Of a stretch of 7,718 bases of DNA, positions 5,477 to 7,718 are shown piece by piece. Position 1 is the first letter of the stretch. Each line of letters starts with the position of its first letter. The notes under the pieces were generated by a model. That model worked only from the letters and a program-made list of their open reading frames with translations, was not told the DNA's origin and ran no database searches. A program made the translations under genes and the position numbers. The stretch comes from an uncultured Acidobacteriota bacterium (lineage in GTDB: Bacteria > Acidobacteriota > Terriglobia > Bryobacterales > Bryobacteraceae): NCBI GenBank assembly GCA_937952345.1, contig CALFYN010000241.1, positions 1-7,718 of the forward strand, written 5' to 3'.

Positions 5477-7638
5477 CGGGTTGCTCCTGTTCGCACCACA
5501 CGCACGGCGCTCTGTTTGAAATTGGGTTCCCGGGAGATGGGATCGTAGGCGCTTTGCGTGAGGTTGTTGGAATTGAACTCGACGTAGTGGAAGGGCAGGA
5601 AGACCTGGCCCGGGGCGACGATGCCCGTAATGCGCAGTTCGATATTGGAAACGCGGCCGCGACGGGAGATGACGTCGACACGGTCGTGAGGGTTGAAGCC
5701 CATGGCGATGGCGTCGAAAGGATTCATTTCCAGCCAGGCACGGGGGCTCATGCGTTCGAGAATGGCCACCTGCCCGGTTTTGGTGCGGGTATGCCAATGT
5801 TCCACCGTACGGCCCGTGTTGAGGATAAGCGGGAACTCACGGTTGGGCTGTTCGGGGAAGGGCTGCCACTCCACCTTGAGAAAACGCGCTTTCCCGTCGG
5901 GTGTTTCGAACTTGCCATCCGCATACAGGCGGCCAGTTTGGGATGAGTCCGTGTCCTCCGTACAGGGCCACTGTACGGGTCTTTCGGCAAGCAGATCATA
6001 GCTAATGCCGGAGTAATCACAAAGGCGGCCTTTCGAAACGCGCCGCCATTCGTTGAAGGCGTGTTCGGGGCTCGTCCACCCAGGAAACAGTTCTTCCCTC
6101 ACTCCAAGCCTTTCGGCAAGGCGAAGAAAGATCTCGAAATCGGAGATGGCTTCGCCGGGAGCATCGACAGCCTTGTTAGCCTTGGATACGCGCCGCTCGG
6201 AGTTGGTGTAGGTTCCTTCCTTCTCGCCCCAGATGGCGGCGGGCAGCATTAGGTCGGCGCGTTCCGTTGTAGGCGTGGGATGAAAACCATCCTGGACGAC
6301 GAGAAAATCGAGGTTAGCCAGGGCGCTTTCGAGCAATTCCTGATTGGGGAAGCTGACGAGGGGATTGGTGGCGATGATCCATAGTGCGCGGATCTGCTTC
6401 TTCAGCACCGCTTCGATGATGTCGGGATAGGCGAAGCCGCGCGAAGTGGGGATGCGCGATTCGTGGATGCCCCACAGAGCGGCGAGTTCCGCACGGTCTG
6501 GCGCGCTTTCGAACTTGCGATATCCGGGGAGCGAGGACGTGAAGCCCGCTTCCCGCGTGCCCATGGCGTTGCACTGTCCCGTGATGGAGAAGGGCGACGC
6601 TCCGGCCAGCCCAACCTTGCCGAGCATCAATGACAAGTTGCAAATAACGTTGACGGTTTCCGCGCCCTGCGTGGAGTGATTGACGCCCATCGTCCAAGCG
6701 AAGAACGGTGCTTCGGCCTTGCCGATCCACTCCGCGGCTTGTTCGATCAGATCCTGTGGAACGCCTGTGATGGCTGCCGTGAACTCGGGAGTGTAGCGCT
6801 CCACATGGTGTTCGATTTCCGCGAAGCCAGCCGTATGCGCTTCGATGTACTCACGGTTGATTTGGCCATCGCGAATCAGGATGTGTGCGATGCCTTGCAG
6901 CAGAGCGATATCCGTGCGTGGCTTGAGGGGCACATGCATGTCGGCAAGCATGGCGGTCTTCGTCACGCGCGGGTCGACCACAATGAGCTTCTTGCCGCGG
7001 TTGCGCTCCAGTTTCTGGCAGAGGATGGGATGGTTATCGGCGATGTTGGCGCCGACCAACACGATGACGTCGGCGAGTTCGAAATCCTCATAGGCTCCGG
7101 GAGGGCCGTCGCTGCCGAAACTGCGTTTGTATCCGGCGACGGCGCTGGCCATGCAGAGAGTGGTATTGCCGTCGTAATGCCTGGTGCCAATGCCCAACTG
7201 CACCAGTTTGCCGAGTGTGTAGAACTCTTCGGTAACGAGTTGGCCTGTGCTAAGCACCCCGACGGAGTCCGGTCCGTAGCGGGCCTGGGTTTCGCGAAAC
7301 CGGGAGGCCATCGTATCGAGTGCTTCGTCCCACGAAACGCCTTGCAGCGTGCCGTTTTTCCGCAACAACGGATGCATGGCGCGATTGGCGGCGTGCAATG
7401 TGTAGTGTTCGGAGAGGCCCTTCGGACAGAGTTTGCCTTCATTGACCGGATGATTCTCATCGCCCCGTACGGTGACGGCGACGCCGTCTCGCACGCCGAT
7501 CTTCATTCCGCAACCCACGGAGCAGTAGCCGCAAGTTGTCTTCACCCAACGTTCGGGAATCTTCTGTTCCGCGGTGTGGCCGTGCAGCGGGTCATATCCG
7601 TAGCGGTATTTTTCGGCCAGTGTGTCCAGTCCCAGCAA
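5473..7638 (-). CDS. nasA: Assimilatory nitrate reductase catalytic subunit (molybdopterin, NasA/NarB type)
   Basis: About 721 residues, a cytoplasmic Mo-bis-MGD enzyme that reduces nitrate to nitrite for NirBD. The N-terminal [4Fe-4S] motif is Cys36-x2-Cys39-x3-Cys43-x27-Cys71, followed by the conserved Lys73 in C-P-K-G. The Mo-ligand candidate is Cys162 in T-T-L-C-M-A-S-A-V, the nitrate-reductase version of this loop, followed by G-A-N-I-A-D-N-H-P-I-L. The C-terminal MGD-binding domain (about 610-721) contains N-T-G-R-T-V-E-H-W-H-T. Length fits the short NarB group; the C-terminal BFD extension of Klebsiella NasA is absent and no reductase partner is seen, so ferredoxin or an unseen partner may be the donor. 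There is no Tat signal. No AUG precedes the Fe-S cysteines. The coordinate given uses TTG at 7638; GGAGG (7666-7662) is better placed for an ATC at 7653, so the N-terminus may be five residues longer. The stop overlaps the nirB start. Confidence 0.93.
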   Translation of the reverse strand: MLGLDTLAEKYRYGYDPLHGHTAEQKIPERWVKTTCGYCSVGCGMKIGVRDGVAVTVRGDENHPVNEGKLCPKGLSEHYTLHAANRAMHPLLRKNGTLQGVSWDEALDTMASRFRETQARYGPDSVGVLSTGQLVTEEFYTLGKLVQLGIGTRHYDGNTTLCMASAVAGYKRSFGSDGPPGAYEDFELADVIVLVGANIADNHPILCQKLERNRGKKLIVVDPRVTKTAMLADMHVPLKPRTDIALLQGIAHILIRDGQINREYIEAHTAGFAEIEHHVERYTPEFTAAITGVPQDLIEQAAEWIGKAEAPFFAWTMGVNHSTQGAETVNVICNLSLMLGKVGLAGASPFSITGQCNAMGTREAGFTSSLPGYRKFESAPDRAELAALWGIHESRIPTSRGFAYPDIIEAVLKKQIRALWIIATNPLVSFPNQELLESALANLDFLVVQDGFHPTPTTERADLMLPAAIWGEKEGTYTNSERRVSKANKAVDAPGEAISDFEIFLRLAERLGVREELFPGWTSPEHAFNEWRRVSKGRLCDYSGISYDLLAERPVQWPCTEDTDSSQTGRLYADGKFETPDGKARFLKVEWQPFPEQPNREFPLILNTGRTVEHWHTRTKTGQVAILERMSPRAWLEMNPFDAIAMGFNPHDRVDVISRRGRVSNIELRITGIVAPGQVFLPFHYVEFNSNNLTQSAYDPISREPNFKQSAVRVVRTGATR
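5484..5488 (-). promoter_or_regulatory. Shine-Dalgarno (AGGAG) deciding the nirB GTG start
   Basis: AGGAG inside the last codons of nasA is 7 nt before GTG at 5476. It supports that start over the TTG at 5797, which would add 107 residues read out of frame through nasA. Confidence 0.75.
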
Positions 7639-7653
7639 TCGTCTGGTGTTGAT

Positions 7654-7718
7654 CTAAGCCGCCTCCGATTTGGAAAAGAAAGGCGCGGCCATGTTCCTCG
7701 GCACCACGCTCACAAAGA
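7654..7718 (-). CDS. C-terminal end of an unidentified upstream gene (cut by window edge)
   Basis: The minus strand is open from the right edge to a TAG at 7656-7654, in the same frame as nasA. The last residues would read F-V-S-V-V-P-R-N-M-A-A-P-F-F-S-K-S-E-A-A. This is too short to recognise. It may be the gene before nasA in the operon, since the stop lies 15 bp before the nasA TTG and a GGAGG falls within its last codons. It could equally be non-coding leader; about 21 open codons is weak evidence. Confidence 0.4.
   Translation of the reverse strand, partial: FVSVVPRNMAAPFFSKSEAA
7662..7666 (-). promoter_or_regulatory. Strong Shine-Dalgarno (GGAGG) upstream of nasA
   Basis: Minus-strand GGAGG lies 8 nt before an ATC codon that directly follows the upstream TAG, but 23 nt before the first conventional start (TTG 7638). 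It therefore bears on which codon begins nasA. Confidence 0.5.

Noticed and set aside
4838..5548. Plus-strand open frame of 236 codons over the nirB 5' end and nasA 3' end
   Set aside because: It is antisense to two confident genes, with no motif and no convincing ribosome binding site considered.
7639..7718. Possible fusion of the upstream frame to nasA by read-through of TAG (or pyrrolysine use)
   Set aside because: The two frames are in register, but a ribosome binding site and start options lie directly at the stop, and only about 21 upstream codons are visible. A normal gene junction is simpler.

Overview
The window is a GC-rich bacterial segment in which every supportable gene is on the minus strand, so transcription runs from high to low coordinates. 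The best guess for the source is a soil-type Acidobacteriota (Solibacteres/Bryobacterales-like). This is a low-confidence inference from the RREWF-type leader on an extended amidase and the leader-bearing dienelactone hydrolase; no taxonomic marker is present.

Region 1 (7718 to 1446) is an assimilatory nitrate module. It starts with the last codons of an unidentified gene cut by the window edge. Then come a molybdopterin nitrate reductase (nasA/narB type, 7638-5473), the siroheme nitrite reductase large subunit nirB (5476-3035), its Rieske-type small subunit nirD (3022-2690), and a NarK-family nitrate/nitrite transporter (2693-1446). The junctions are very tight: a GTGA overlap between nasA and nirB, 12 bp between nirB and nirD, and an ATGA overlap between nirD and narK. 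Each has a Shine-Dalgarno-like sequence. Together the proteins would import nitrate, reduce it to nitrite and then to ammonium in the cytoplasm. No terminator or regulator gene is visible, and the operon's promoter lies outside the window.

Region 2 (1445 to 1388) is the only noticeable intergenic gap. It holds a perfect TATAAT hexamer and an inverted repeat of 8 bp plus 3 bp whose downstream arm covers the ribosome binding site and the start of the next gene. This is the most interesting non-coding signal here.

Region 3 (1387 to 1) encodes a dienelactone-hydrolase-family protein with a Tat-like leader. Ten bases further on begins an amidase-signature protein with its own Tat-like leader, cut off by the left edge. 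Neither has an obvious role in nitrate assimilation.

The window is mostly a conventional nas/nir operon. I saw no mobile element, CRISPR array, tRNA or rRNA, and no evidence of a wholly new system. The points worth a second look are the hairpin at the hydrolase start, the missing AUG start of nasA, the second four-cysteine cluster in NirB, and the unresolved electron donor of the nitrate reductase.
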